DNA from: Verrucomicrobiaceae bacterium
GTDB lineage: Bacteria; Verrucomicrobiota; Verrucomicrobiia; Verrucomicrobiales; Verrucomicrobiaceae
DNA length: 64,000 nt
Reading direction: 5' to 3'
Assembly (NCBI GenBank): GCA_016795485.1
Contig: JAEUHM010000025.1
Coordinates: 1-64,000, forward strand
The position numbers were made by a program, and so were the translations under genes. Below the pieces are notes generated by a model. The model saw only the letters and a list, made by a program, of their open reading frames with translations, did not search any database and had not been told where the DNA came from. This document shows positions 19,192 to 28,146 of this stretch, one piece after another (position 1 is the first letter of the stretch; the number at the start of each line of letters is the position of its first letter).

Positions 19192-20771
19192 GGCGGGCCG
19201 TCTTCACCTCCCCAGCCGGCATCCATATTCTGACGTTCCCACTCCTTCATCTGCTGCTCTCGCAGTTCTCTCTCACGTATTTTCTCGAGTCGCTCTTGAC
19301 CCCGGATGTCTCGCAGATTGCGCATAAAGCCTGCCGCGACCTTGCGATCATCAAATGGGTGCTTGATGCCCTGAATCTCCTGGTAGTCCTCGTGACCTTT
19401 GCCAGCGAGCACGATTACATCCCCTTCCCTCGCGTTTTCAATGGCTGTTCGGATTGCTTCACGTCGATCCGCGATTTCCACGAAACTCTTGCCCACAAAC
19501 CCTTTTCGAGCATCAGCGATGATGGCTTGAGGATCTTCTGATCTTGGATTGTCAGACGTTAACACGCAGACATCGCTTCCATCTTCAGCGGCCCTCGCCA
19601 TCAAGGGCCTTTTGGTGCGATCACGATCACCACCACAACCGAACACCGTTATAATGCGGCGTGGTTTCAGCCCCCGAACTGATTGCAAAACATTGATCAG
19701 TGCGTCTGGAGTGTGAGCATAGTCGACAAATACAGAGAACCTCGCTTCCTCCAAAACTCGCTCCAATCTCCCTGGCACCTGGGGTGCAGTTTTCATGTGC
19801 TGGATGGACTCGCGAAAGTTCAGGCCCATGGCATCTGCGGCGGCCAAAGCAGCGAGCGTGTTATAGACATTGAAGGCACCGATTAGCGGTGTCTTTACAA
19901 GAAAGAGTCTGCCTTTGGCTTCCAACTCAAACTGAGTCCCAGATGCATCATAGCGAACATTCACTGCTCGCAGTTCATTCTGCACAGCCATACCGTAGCG
20001 AATCACCCTTCCTGTGCTCTCAAATCGCTGGTGCAACTTGCGTCCGTATAGGTCATCTCCATTGATGATCATCTTCCCTTTCTCGCCCGCCGCAGTGTCT
20101 TCGAACAACTTGGTCTTCGCCTCAAAGTAGCGATCCATCGTGCTATGATAGTCAAGATGGTCCTGCGTTAGATTTGTAAAGACGGCGGCACGAAATGAAA
20201 GGCCATAGACACGTCTCTGGTCTAGCGCGTGAGACGACACTTCCATAGACAATGCACGGCAACCATTACCTACCATCGTGGCCAGATGCTGCTGAATCTC
20301 AAGAGACTGCGGGGTGGTGTGGGTCGCTGGGACGACTTTACCGCCGAGGTCATAGAACATTGTTCCTAGCAGCCCACATCGCACTTGACCCTGATTCAGC
20401 AAATAATGAACCAGATAGGCGATCGTGCTTTTTCCATTGGTTCCCGTCACGCCACAAAGTGAAAGTTCATCAGCCGGATAGCCACAAAGAGCAGCGGCCA
20501 TGGCTGCCAAGGCCACTCGAGTGTCAGGAACGTGCACCCATGGAACTTCACAATTGTCGGGAGGAGCGGTCTCTGCGACGATCGCCGATGCGCCAGATTC
20601 AATTGCTCGCTCAATGTAGTCGTGACCATCGACCTTGGTGCCTCTCAGTGCCACAAATGCGATACCTGGCCCTGCGTGCCGAGAGTCATAAGCCAAGCCG
20701 GATATTTCTGCCCGTGCGTTCCCCGCGATGAGAGCGCGACTGAGACGTTCGGTCATGCTGGAAAGGGTCAT
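19188..20771 (-). CDS. murE: UDP-MurNAc-tripeptide synthetase, meso-DAP type
   Basis: MurE adds the third stem amino acid. The ATP loop is GVTGTNGKSTIAYL and the C-terminal signature VDYAHTPDALINVL is clear. The specificity loop reads DNPRSEDP, the DNPR form that in characterised enzymes marks meso-diaminopimelate rather than lysine, as expected for a Gram-negative wall. The C-terminus carries a charged tail of about 40 residues (rich in R, E and Q, ending near AGWGGEDGPP) beyond the usual end. It may be coiled coil and has no assigned role. Total length is 527 residues. It overlaps ftsI and murF by 4 bp each. Confidence 0.95.
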   Translation of the reverse strand: MTLSSMTERLSRALIAGNARAEISGLAYDSRHAGPGIAFVALRGTKVDGHDYIERAIESGASAIVAETAPPDNCEVPWVHVPDTRVALAAMAAALCGYPADELSLCGVTGTNGKSTIAYLVHYLLNQGQVRCGLLGTMFYDLGGKVVPATHTTPQSLEIQQHLATMVGNGCRALSMEVSSHALDQRRVYGLSFRAAVFTNLTQDHLDYHSTMDRYFEAKTKLFEDTAAGEKGKMIINGDDLYGRKLHQRFESTGRVIRYGMAVQNELRAVNVRYDASGTQFELEAKGRLFLVKTPLIGAFNVYNTLAALAAADAMGLNFRESIQHMKTAPQVPGRLERVLEEARFSVFVDYAHTPDALINVLQSVRGLKPRRIITVFGCGGDRDRTKRPLMARAAEDGSDVCVLTSDNPRSEDPQAIIADARKGFVGKSFVEIADRREAIRTAIENAREGDVIVLAGKGHEDYQEIQGIKHPFDDRKVAAGFMRNLRDIRGQERLEKIRERELREQQMKEWERQNMDAGWGGEDGPP

Positions 20772-22654
20772 CGATTACCTCCTTGGCCAGCCAATGTGAT
20801 TCCTACCTGCCGCTGAGATGAAGCTTCCAACTGGATCAATGCTTCCTTCATTACTTGCGAGAAAATGGGGGCCGCGAGTTTTCCACCGTAAAGCATGCTT
20901 TCGTCTTTTGACTTCGGATCCTCCAGAACGATCAGACACGCCAGCTTCGGATTGTCCGCTGGAGCCACACCAACGAAGGACACAGTGTAGTGGCCATCCA
21001 AGTAGCGAAGTTTGCCTTTTGCTTTGGGATCGTAGAGCTTAGCCGTGCCCGTCTTTCCTGCCACAGGCACACCTGGTATCGCCGCCTGCGATCCAGTTCC
21101 ATCGTCGACGACTCCACGCATCAACTTCATCACCTGACCAGCGACCACAGCACTGCACACTTGACGCAATGCGACTGTTGGCTGGCGCTCTTGAGTTTTG
21201 CCGTCAGCCGAAACGATGCTTTCAACAAGCCTCGGCTTCATGAGCGTACCATGGTTGGCGATTGCAGCCACAGCCATGACCAGCTGTAGCGGCGTTACAG
21301 AGATCTCGTAGCCCATTGCCACGCTGGAGAGTGATGGACCATGCCACTTTTCTACCGGACGAAGAATCCCTGCCGATTCGCGGGGTAGGTTTAACTCGGT
21401 CTTGCTACCGAAGCCAAAGTTCTTCAGGGCAGCATAGAGCCGATCCTCATCAAGCTTCTTTGCAATCTTGTACGCTCCAATGTTACTCGACTCAGCCAGT
21501 ATCTCCTGAATACTGGCATACCCCAGGGCCTTGTGGTCTCTCAACTTGACGTCATTTTCTTTCTCCTCATACAAGCCATTGTTACAAAACAATGTGGAGG
21601 TGGGTTTGATAACCTCGGCCTGCAAACCAGCAGCAACGGTGAAGATTTTCATCGTAGATCCTGGCTGATAAGCGTCTGTGACGACCAGATTCCGATACTC
21701 AATGCCACCCTCTATGGACTGGGCCTTCGGCACGCCAGACATCGCCAAAATGTCTCCTGACGATGGTTCTACCAAGATTGCCTGCGCACTCCTACAGTCA
21801 TAGTCCGCTTTGGCCTTGAGCATCGTATCTTCAAGAAAGTGCTGGAGATCCATGTCTACCGTCAGCACCAAATGGCGCCCATGCTGCGGCTCTTGACGAC
21901 GTGCGACTCCTCCTGGCAACACTCGCTGACGCAGTGCATCCATTTCCATCTCTTCAGCGCCATCAAGGCCCTGCAAAGTCACATTCATCAACTGCTCTAC
22001 TCCTTCCACCCCATCCTTGTTCGAGTTAACACGTCCGAGAATGTTGATCATCCGTTCCTCGGCAGGAAAGAAGCGTTTGGTGAATGACCTTAGCCGTACT
22101 ACTCTCACTTCATTCTCTTTGAGGAAGTCTTCCCAGGACTTGGCTTCGTCCTTTTCAAGCCATGGTAGTAACGTCGGCGCACTACGTCCACCTGGGCTTA
22201 ACTCAGCAATCATGGACTCTACGCTTCGGTTAAGCCGTGGAGCTATCAGCCTAGCAACATGCTCTCGATAGATGCGGACGATTTCATTCTCTGGATACCG
22301 AGCGTTCAACTCGGAGCGTTTCACTCCGAGCACCTTGGCAAGCGGCGAACGCACTACATTGACATCCCCGATGTGGTTTTTGTCTGCATAAAGTTGATAG
22401 ATCGTGCGATCCTGAGCCAACAACTCCCCATCTCGATCATAGATTGAGCCACGGAGTGATGGTATCTCAACTCGCTGCAGCCTCAACTTAGCGGCAGTCT
22501 CGGTAAGTGACTTAGCATATACGCCTTGAAGGAAAACGAGCCGTGTACCGACGGTGACGAACCCAACGATAAGACACGCGGCGACCCACACGACACGGCG
22601 AGACAGCGCCCGTTCCTCACCACGCTTTCCATGGCCAAACTGCGACCAGTCCAT
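20768..22654 (-). CDS. ftsI: Division transpeptidase, penicillin-binding protein 3 type
   Basis: A 628-residue class B penicillin-binding protein that cross-links septal peptidoglycan in the periplasm. A cytoplasmic tail and one membrane anchor (about residues 20-42) precede the pedestal domain with RGSIYDRDGELLA. The transpeptidase motifs are complete: SxxK at about 333-336 (GSTMK), SSN at about 389-391, and KTGT at about 534-537. No PASTA domain follows. The start overlaps the upstream ftsL-like stop by one base (TAATG). The position between ftsL and murE, and the ftsW gene in the same cluster, support the divisome assignment. Confidence 0.94.
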   Translation of the reverse strand: MDWSQFGHGKRGEERALSRRVVWVAACLIVGFVTVGTRLVFLQGVYAKSLTETAAKLRLQRVEIPSLRGSIYDRDGELLAQDRTIYQLYADKNHIGDVNVVRSPLAKVLGVKRSELNARYPENEIVRIYREHVARLIAPRLNRSVESMIAELSPGGRSAPTLLPWLEKDEAKSWEDFLKENEVRVVRLRSFTKRFFPAEERMINILGRVNSNKDGVEGVEQLMNVTLQGLDGAEEMEMDALRQRVLPGGVARRQEPQHGRHLVLTVDMDLQHFLEDTMLKAKADYDCRSAQAILVEPSSGDILAMSGVPKAQSIEGGIEYRNLVVTDAYQPGSTMKIFTVAAGLQAEVIKPTSTLFCNNGLYEEKENDVKLRDHKALGYASIQEILAESSNIGAYKIAKKLDEDRLYAALKNFGFGSKTELNLPRESAGILRPVEKWHGPSLSSVAMGYEISVTPLQLVMAVAAIANHGTLMKPRLVESIVSADGKTQERQPTVALRQVCSAVVAGQVMKLMRGVVDDGTGSQAAIPGVPVAGKTGTAKLYDPKAKGKLRYLDGHYTVSFVGVAPADNPKLACLIVLEDPKSKDESMLYGGKLAAPIFSQVMKEALIQLEASSQRQVGITLAGQGGNR

Positions 22655-23022
22655 TAGTTGGTCCCTCCGGGTTTGCCGGTAGTGACAACCGCCACCGGAG
22701 ATTGAATCGAAATGACTGAAGAAGGATGGATCTTCTTCATTTCCACACCCCGCTTCTCAAGCATCTCCAGGACAGAGTCTCGCGTAATGAGTGCCGAAAA
22801 CCTGCCTTTAAGATCTGTTATATCACGCCGAAGTTCTTGAATCTCGCCCTCCAGACGCCGTTCGTCTGAAGCCAGTCGATGCACGTCATGATTTACCTGC
22901 ATCTCACGCATCCACCTGCCGCCAACGAGAGCCCCTACAAGGATCAGTCCAAGCATTAAGGGAAGACGAAAGCCACTTCCGGTCCTGCGTTGATTTTTTA
23001 TCCCTCTACGTTCTGCGATCAT
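22654..23022 (-). CDS. ftsL: FtsL-like small divisome protein
   Basis: A 122-residue bitopic protein with a basic cytoplasmic start (AERRGIKNQRR), one membrane segment (about residues 18-37) and a periplasmic coiled coil (about 42-92, heptad-like LASDERRLEGEIQELRRDI). FtsL sequences diverge widely, so the assignment rests on size, topology and its location between rsmH and ftsI, where FtsL is found in dcw clusters. The start overlaps rsmH by 4 bp (ATGA). The C-terminal 30 residues are not recognisable. Confidence 0.75.
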   Translation of the reverse strand: MIAERRGIKNQRRTGSGFRLPLMLGLILVGALVGGRWMREMQVNHDVHRLASDERRLEGEIQELRRDITDLKGRFSALITRDSVLEMLEKRGVEMKKIHPSSVISIQSPVAVVTTGKPGGTN

Positions 23023-24260
23023 GCGTTAGCTCCTTTCTCTGGCAACTTCTCAGCCACCCGAAGACGAGCGCTTCGGCTTCTTGGATTGCGCTTTACTTCT
23101 TCCTCTGAAGGTTCTACTGGCTTCCGGGTTAACACTTTGAGGCAATACTCTGGATTGGGCCGTGGCGCCGGCCACTCAACTTTGTCAATCTCAGGGGTGG
23201 ATAGCCGCTGGAAGGCTCTTTTAACAAGGCGATCTTCAAGCGAATGAAAACTTAGAATAGCAAGCCTACCACCTGGTTTCAGCCAACGTGGAGCTGCATC
23301 CAAAAAGTCCACCAAGGCACCAAGCTCATCATTTACGGCGATTCTAAGCGCCTGAAACGTAAGCGTAGCAGGATGGCGATGGCCTTTTCTAAAACAAACG
23401 GAGGAGACTACATCTGCGAGATGTTTTGTGGTTTCAACTGGCCTCTTCGTCCGCTGTTCAACAATGGCTCGGGCAATACGACGCGCCTGAGGCTCCTCGC
23501 CAAACTCAATCAAGATCCTGAGAAGCTCTTCAAATGGCAAGGTATTGACCAAATCGGCTGCCGACTTGTCCGCGTCTGGATTCATTCGCAGATCCAACGG
23601 ACCATCATGCATAAACGAGAAGCCTTTGGCTGGGTCATCAAGCTGCCTGGAGCTAATGCCAAGATCAGCAACAATGCCATCAAAGCGGTCCACACCAATC
23701 TCCTGAAGCATCTCGGGAAAATCACGGAAGTTACCACGCAAGGCGCAGAACTTTGTAGAAAAGCCGCGCAGACGAGCAGTAGCATGGGCGATTGCGCCAG
23801 GATCCTGATCCAAACCAATCACATGACCTCCACGCTGCAAAATACCCTCTGAGTGACCGCCACCCCCAAGAGTGACATCTAAGTAGCGTCTGCCGTCGGC
23901 CACTTGAAGATAAGCCATGATCTCCTCCAGCAAGATTGGTTCATGGTAAAACGGAAGTCCTGCTCCAGTCGGTTCCTGGCTGCCACCACCGCTCGAAATC
24001 AAACGACCACCACTCCACCCCGCTGAGCCTGATCGCCCTTCATCAGCATGTGATTCCGCACCTCCAAACCAAGGCCATGTGCCCATCTGGAAGCAAGGCT
24101 CAGCCCGTCTCGAATTGGATCGGAGGCCTCCAAAAAACAATCGCAATGATCGCCCAAGCTTGTACCCCGCAATTGCCTCGCTCAGTGGCGACACCGCAAC
24201 TCTCCGTCTGGCGCCGAGGCACCGGATGGTGAGCGTTTGGCTTCCAATGAGATAGGACAT
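23019..24260 (-). CDS. rsmH: 16S rRNA (cytosine-1402 N4)-methyltransferase
   Basis: RsmH (MraW) methylates N4 of C1402 in 16S rRNA using SAM. The homologous part begins with FYHEPILLEE at about residue 104 and includes the SAM site YLDVTLGGGGHSEGIL, GLDQDPGAI, VADLGISSRQLDD and the C-terminal LSFHSLEDRLVK. The ATG at 24260 gives 413 residues, about 90 more than usual. The extra N-terminus is Gly/Ser/Arg-rich and unrecognised, and the ATG lacks a Shine-Dalgarno site. A TTG at 24002, with GGAG ten bases upstream, would give a normal 327-residue protein, so the true start may be there. This is the first gene of the cell-wall cluster; the usual upstream mraZ is absent. Confidence 0.9.
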   Translation of the reverse strand: MSYLIGSQTLTIRCLGARRRVAVSPLSEAIAGYKLGRSLRLFFGGLRSNSRRAEPCFQMGTWPWFGGAESHADEGRSGSAGWSGGRLISSGGGSQEPTGAGLPFYHEPILLEEIMAYLQVADGRRYLDVTLGGGGHSEGILQRGGHVIGLDQDPGAIAHATARLRGFSTKFCALRGNFRDFPEMLQEIGVDRFDGIVADLGISSRQLDDPAKGFSFMHDGPLDLRMNPDADKSAADLVNTLPFEELLRILIEFGEEPQARRIARAIVEQRTKRPVETTKHLADVVSSVCFRKGHRHPATLTFQALRIAVNDELGALVDFLDAAPRWLKPGGRLAILSFHSLEDRLVKRAFQRLSTPEIDKVEWPAPRPNPEYCLKVLTRKPVEPSEEEVKRNPRSRSARLRVAEKLPEKGANA

Positions 24261-24313
24261 AATGAGAGTCGGGAGAAGTCAGTTGGTTCCTAAAATGCCT
24301 TCAGGGAATGATG

Positions 24314-24335
24314 ATATTTAATGGAACTTAAATAT
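24314..24335. promoter_or_regulatory. Palindrome upstream of rsmH
   Basis: ATATTTAA (24314-24321), a 6-base loop TGGAAC, then TTAAATAT (24328-24335) form a perfect 8-bp inverted repeat 54-75 bp upstream of the rsmH ATG. It overlaps the candidate -10 region, so it could be an operator for a dimeric regulator. AT-richness makes chance occurrence fairly likely. Confidence 0.35.
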
Positions 24336-24536
24336 CGACGTTCTAAGTCCATGGCAATATTTTATTTAGCTTTTCCGAAAAAAGTTATTAACACTAGAAA
24401 GCGCTAAATGCCAGTAAGAGCCGGTTTTGCCGCATTTGGAATGTCCGGAGAAACCTGTCTTTACTGATTTTGGCTAGTCGAACCTTTCAGATCAAGTGAA
24501 ATTATAGCATTGTGAATAAATTTCAGCTTCTAGAGC

Positions 24537-24568
24537 AAAAAAGCCCACCGTGCGTTCTGAGACAGGGC
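24537..24568 (-). terminator. Possible weak terminator after creC
   Basis: On the minus strand, GCCC (24568-24565) can pair with GGGC (24546-24543), followed directly by six T residues (24542-24537), just past the creC stop. The stem is short and the loop long, so this is a tentative call. Confidence 0.3.
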
Positions 24569-24582
24569 CATCAATCCGGCCA

Positions 24583-26028
24583 CTATGCCAATGGCAAGGA
24601 GAGGCGTGCCACGACCCCTCCAGAAGGAGCATTAGCGATGCGCACCTCACCACCATGAAGTTCCACGACCTCTTTAACGATGCACAAACCCAGTCCACTG
24701 CTTTTGCGACCAGTCGTAGGCCGTTGAAGTGAGTAGAATCTCTCAAACACCCGCTCCAAAGCATAGTCAGGGATACCCGCTCCAGAATCGGCCACAACCA
24801 GCACTGCCGTGTTGCTCTCTTTTTTGATCGCCACGCTTACGTGCCCAGCTCCGGGCGTAAAATCCAAAGCATTCTGAAGCAGATTCTCCACGGCCATTCC
24901 AATTAAGGTGGCATCCCCACGGACCAGCACATTGATTTCAGCCTCAAAAGTCAGTCTAACGCCTTTATTGCCGAAAGCGGGCCGATTCTCCTCAGACAGC
25001 TGGGCCACCAGCCCTCCGAGATTGATCACCTCTTTATTCTCCAGCTTCTTTCGGCTCTCAAGCTCGGAGAGGGCTAACAGCGAATCAATGACTCGCTGCA
25101 TCCGACTACATTCAGCTGAAATGTTCATGAGAAATCTCGCGCGGTCTTCGGCTGTCACCTGCGGCTCTCCGGCAAGTTCAGCCGCTCCCCGAATGGCCGC
25201 TACGGGGCTTTTGATTTCATGAGTCAGCCCACGGATGTAAGTCTCAACGTATTGCCGGTTCTCAAGAGCATCTTTCATCGCATCAAAAGCGCTGCCCAGG
25301 GCTACGGCCTCGCTTCCAGCCATTTCTGGGAGAGCCGCTCGCTCACCATGGCTCACTCGAATCGCATAGTCTTTGAGCTTTCTTAATGGACGCAGCAACC
25401 ACCAACTCAGTACCACAATACCTACTCCAATGACACTCATCATGGACCAACCAGCGGTCGCAATGACTCTGCTCGTCTGGGCGATGAACTCAAACATGCT
25501 CCGCTGAGGTTTGATGACGCTTACGGCCGCTACGATCTGGCCATCCTTACGAACGGGAGCCCCGACATACATGACGGAGCTACGGTCATCATCTTCATTC
25601 ATTCGTGTCGACCGTGCTCCGTATGCCCCCGCAAGGGTCAGAGCCACATCACGTTTGCTGCTGAGGTCTTCTCCTTCCTCAATGCCTCTAGAGTCAAAAA
25701 TGCACTTCCCAGTCGAGTCGACCACATAGACGTTCATGTCCGCGGTTGTCTTGACGACCTCATAGATTTTAGCCTTCACCTCTCGCTGGGGGATGCCGGC
25801 CCAAGCCTTCTTTAGCAAGTCCACATCCACAGTGCCGTTACCCTTCAATGTGCCTTCGACAAAACTGGCTACCACGTGAGCCGCGTCCACCATTGGCTCT
25901 TCAGCAGCCTCCAGATACTGACGCTCTACACGCTGCACCAATCGATCAATCAACAAGTAAAAGCCCGCGAACAACAGTGCCAATACGGCAATGACAATGC
26001 GCAAGGTGGTGGACATGATTCGGAGCAT
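24583..26028 (-). CDS. creC: CreC-like sensor histidine kinase
   Basis: A membrane sensor kinase with an N-terminal membrane segment (about residues 5-27), a periplasmic sensing domain of about 160 residues, a second membrane segment (about 190-213), HAMP, HisKA and HATPase domains. The phospho-acceptor motif LTHEIKSPVAAIRGAAEL and the region GIPDYALERVFERFYSLQRP...KSSGLGL closely match E. coli CreC. The ATG at 26028 (481 residues) is chosen because the frame above it, up to a GTG at 26106, is not protein-like. The CreB-like regulator lies 5.8 kb away on the opposite strand, an unusual split since creBC are normally adjacent. The kinase directly precedes the cell-wall cluster. In Pseudomonas aeruginosa CreBC responds to PBP4 inhibition, so wall stress is a plausible input (inference). 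Confidence 0.88.
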   Translation of the reverse strand: MLRIMSTTLRIVIAVLALLFAGFYLLIDRLVQRVERQYLEAAEEPMVDAAHVVASFVEGTLKGNGTVDVDLLKKAWAGIPQREVKAKIYEVVKTTADMNVYVVDSTGKCIFDSRGIEEGEDLSSKRDVALTLAGAYGARSTRMNEDDDRSSVMYVGAPVRKDGQIVAAVSVIKPQRSMFEFIAQTSRVIATAGWSMMSVIGVGIVVLSWWLLRPLRKLKDYAIRVSHGERAALPEMAGSEAVALGSAFDAMKDALENRQYVETYIRGLTHEIKSPVAAIRGAAELAGEPQVTAEDRARFLMNISAECSRMQRVIDSLLALSELESRKKLENKEVINLGGLVAQLSEENRPAFGNKGVRLTFEAEINVLVRGDATLIGMAVENLLQNALDFTPGAGHVSVAIKKESNTAVLVVADSGAGIPDYALERVFERFYSLQRPTTGRKSSGLGLCIVKEVVELHGGEVRIANAPSGGVVARLSLPLA

Positions 26029-26111
26029 GGCGATCCACCAGTGGCACAGATTAGACAAACAAGCTTGTCGATTGAAAGCTAGGGGACTTCCCGCTAGCTT
26101 TCCCACTACTC

Positions 26112-28139
26112 ATGCGGCTGACCTTGCGCAACGCGGCCCTATTTGCCATCGGGCTCCTGCTGATTTGCTGGCCAGCCCTAGATGGCGATTGGGTGTGGGA
26201 TGATGCGGCCTGGACGACCCAAATAAGCCACCTGACCAAGGGCTCGCACGGCCTGATCACCATGTGGACGTCTGCCACCGCGCTCCAGCAATACTTTCCC
26301 GTGACTGGGACATCCTTCTGGTTGGACAAACATCTCTGGGGCACATGGACCACGCCGTATCACGTGGAAAACGTTCTGCTCCATGCCTGTAGCGCCGCAC
26401 TCCTCGGATTTATGCTCAGCAGGCTGCAAGTTTCTGGTGCCTGGATAGCCGCCACTTTGTTCGCCTTTCACCCAGTGATGATTGAATCCATAGCCTGGAT
26501 CACGGAACGCAAGAATGTACTATCTCTCGCCCTATCACTAGGATCCATCGTCTGCTTTGGGCATTATTGCAGACTCTGGCAACACCAGGAGATAACTCGC
26601 CCGCCAATCTGGTGGGTGGCGTCATTCATACTCGGAGTTGCCGCGCTTCTGGCCAAGATCACTGCCTTTGTCATCATTCCAGCTCTATCACTGATGATTT
26701 GGTGGCGAGTCGACACGACTAACAGACGATTAGGCTATCTTCGTTCCCTCATACCTTTGACCTTGGCCGCCATAACGTTCGGCGGGCTCACACTATGGTT
26801 GGAAGAACATCACGTTGGAGCTGATCCAAATCTCTTCACTCACTCACCTGCTAACCATCTGTTACTGGCTTCTCGCATCGCTTGTTTTTATGCGATGAAG
26901 CTCATCTTGCCGGTGGGATTGATGGCCATGTATCCCAAGTGGGACATCCAACCCACGCTATGGTGGCAGTGGCTTTGGCCTTTCCTGCTCGTGACTGGCT
27001 TTGTCGTGTGTTGGAAGTATCGGAGTAGGCTGGCACGCGGCTCTATCGTGCTTACTGCCATCTATTTCGCCGCGTTACTGCCGGTGTCTGGCATTCTGCC
27101 TGTGTACGGCATGACTTACTCTTATGTGGCAGATCGTTGGTGCTACACGTCATCCGTTCCTGCTTTGGTCGGAGTCGCCTGGATACTCTCCACCCGTCTC
27201 TCCACAATCACATTGCGGTTCACGACGGCTATCGTTGTCCTGTTATTCGGTTTCCTCGGATGGCAACGCGCTCATGACTTCACTGGACTCAAGGACTACT
27301 GGGAACGTGCTCTCCAAAAGAACCCCTTATCCTGGCTTGCGTGCCAGGAACTCGGACAACTCCATCAAGCCAGCGGTGAAACGGACAAAGCCCTGGAATA
27401 CGCCAAGAAAGCTGCCTCACTGGCTCCAGAAGTCGCCCAACTCCACTTCAATCTCGCAACAACTCTCCTCCTTCAGCAACAGCATGATGAGGCGCTCTTG
27501 GCACTACTGAAAGCGGAGGAGCTAGATCCTTCACTTGGTGGTCTCTATGCCTCTTTTGGCCAAGTTTGGCTTCACAAGAACGACCTCACTCTCGCAAAAC
27601 AATATCTGGAACAGGAACTGAGCCGTCAGCCTGATCACGCCGATGCCCTCAACAATCTCGGTGTCATTCATCTGAATCAGGGCCGTCCAGACCTTGCCCT
27701 TCCATTATTTCAGAAGCTAGCCGCTCAAACCACAGCCAAGGCAGCGGTCTTTACCAACATCGCTACGGCCGAACTGGCACTCAATCACATTCCCGAAGCT
27801 TTGAATGCTTACGAACGCGCCATGTCGTTAGGCAATCCGTCAATCGAGTTGCTAAACGACTACGCGTGGTTTCTAGCGACCATTGATGAATCGTCGGGTC
27901 GAGATCCCGCAAAGGCGCTGAAACTTGCTCAACAAGCCGTTCAACAAGTCTCAAAAGCAAGACCCGAGGTCTTGCGCACTCTAGCCGCCGCTCAAGCCGC
28001 ACTCGGAGACTTTACATCTGCCACGAACACCGCAAAGCAAGCGCTCGAGTCAGCAAAGAAACTGAACGCCGATCTAACAGCCGCCAACATTGAATCCGAT
28101 CTGCGCCAGTTTGCTCAACAAAAGGCGCTCTACCGCTGA
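26112..28139 (+). CDS. TMTC-like membrane protein with GT-C core and C-terminal TPRs
   Basis: A 675-residue protein with about ten membrane segments in residues 8-400 and tetratricopeptide repeats from about 400 to 660 (e.g. NPLSWLACQELGQLHQASG, HADALNNLGVIHLNQG). The segment AFHPVMIESIAWITERKN corresponds to the conserved loop of TMTC/PMT-like proteins (FHPVxxExVAW), and the early WDD after the first membrane segment fits a GT-C acidic motif. A lipid-linked-sugar glycosyltransferase acting on secreted proteins or glycans is the family-based inference; activity has not been shown for most bacterial members. It is divergent from creC across an 83-bp gap. Its stop lies 7 bp from the convergent dehydrogenase gene. 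Confidence 0.75.
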   Translation: MRLTLRNAALFAIGLLLICWPALDGDWVWDDAAWTTQISHLTKGSHGLITMWTSATALQQYFPVTGTSFWLDKHLWGTWTTPYHVENVLLHACSAALLGFMLSRLQVSGAWIAATLFAFHPVMIESIAWITERKNVLSLALSLGSIVCFGHYCRLWQHQEITRPPIWWVASFILGVAALLAKITAFVIIPALSLMIWWRVDTTNRRLGYLRSLIPLTLAAITFGGLTLWLEEHHVGADPNLFTHSPANHLLLASRIACFYAMKLILPVGLMAMYPKWDIQPTLWWQWLWPFLLVTGFVVCWKYRSRLARGSIVLTAIYFAALLPVSGILPVYGMTYSYVADRWCYTSSVPALVGVAWILSTRLSTITLRFTTAIVVLLFGFLGWQRAHDFTGLKDYWERALQKNPLSWLACQELGQLHQASGETDKALEYAKKAASLAPEVAQLHFNLATTLLLQQQHDEALLALLKAEELDPSLGGLYASFGQVWLHKNDLTLAKQYLEQELSRQPDHADALNNLGVIHLNQGRPDLALPLFQKLAAQTTAKAAVFTNIATAELALNHIPEALNAYERAMSLGNPSIELLNDYAWFLATIDESSGRDPAKALKLAQQAVQQVSKARPEVLRTLAAAQAALGDFTSATNTAKQALESAKKLNADLTAANIESDLRQFAQQKALYR

Positions 28140-28146
28140 ACAATCT

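Larger units (their letters stand above)
24261..24582. other. AT-rich intergenic region upstream of the cell-wall cluster
   Basis: These 322 bp between creC and rsmH (both minus strand) are clearly more AT-rich than the flanking genes. They hold a possible creC terminator, a palindrome and presumably the cluster promoter. On the minus strand TTGCCA is followed after 17 bases by TATTTA, a weak sigma-70-like pair. I found no TGGG repeats of the MraZ-operator kind. Confidence 0.5.
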
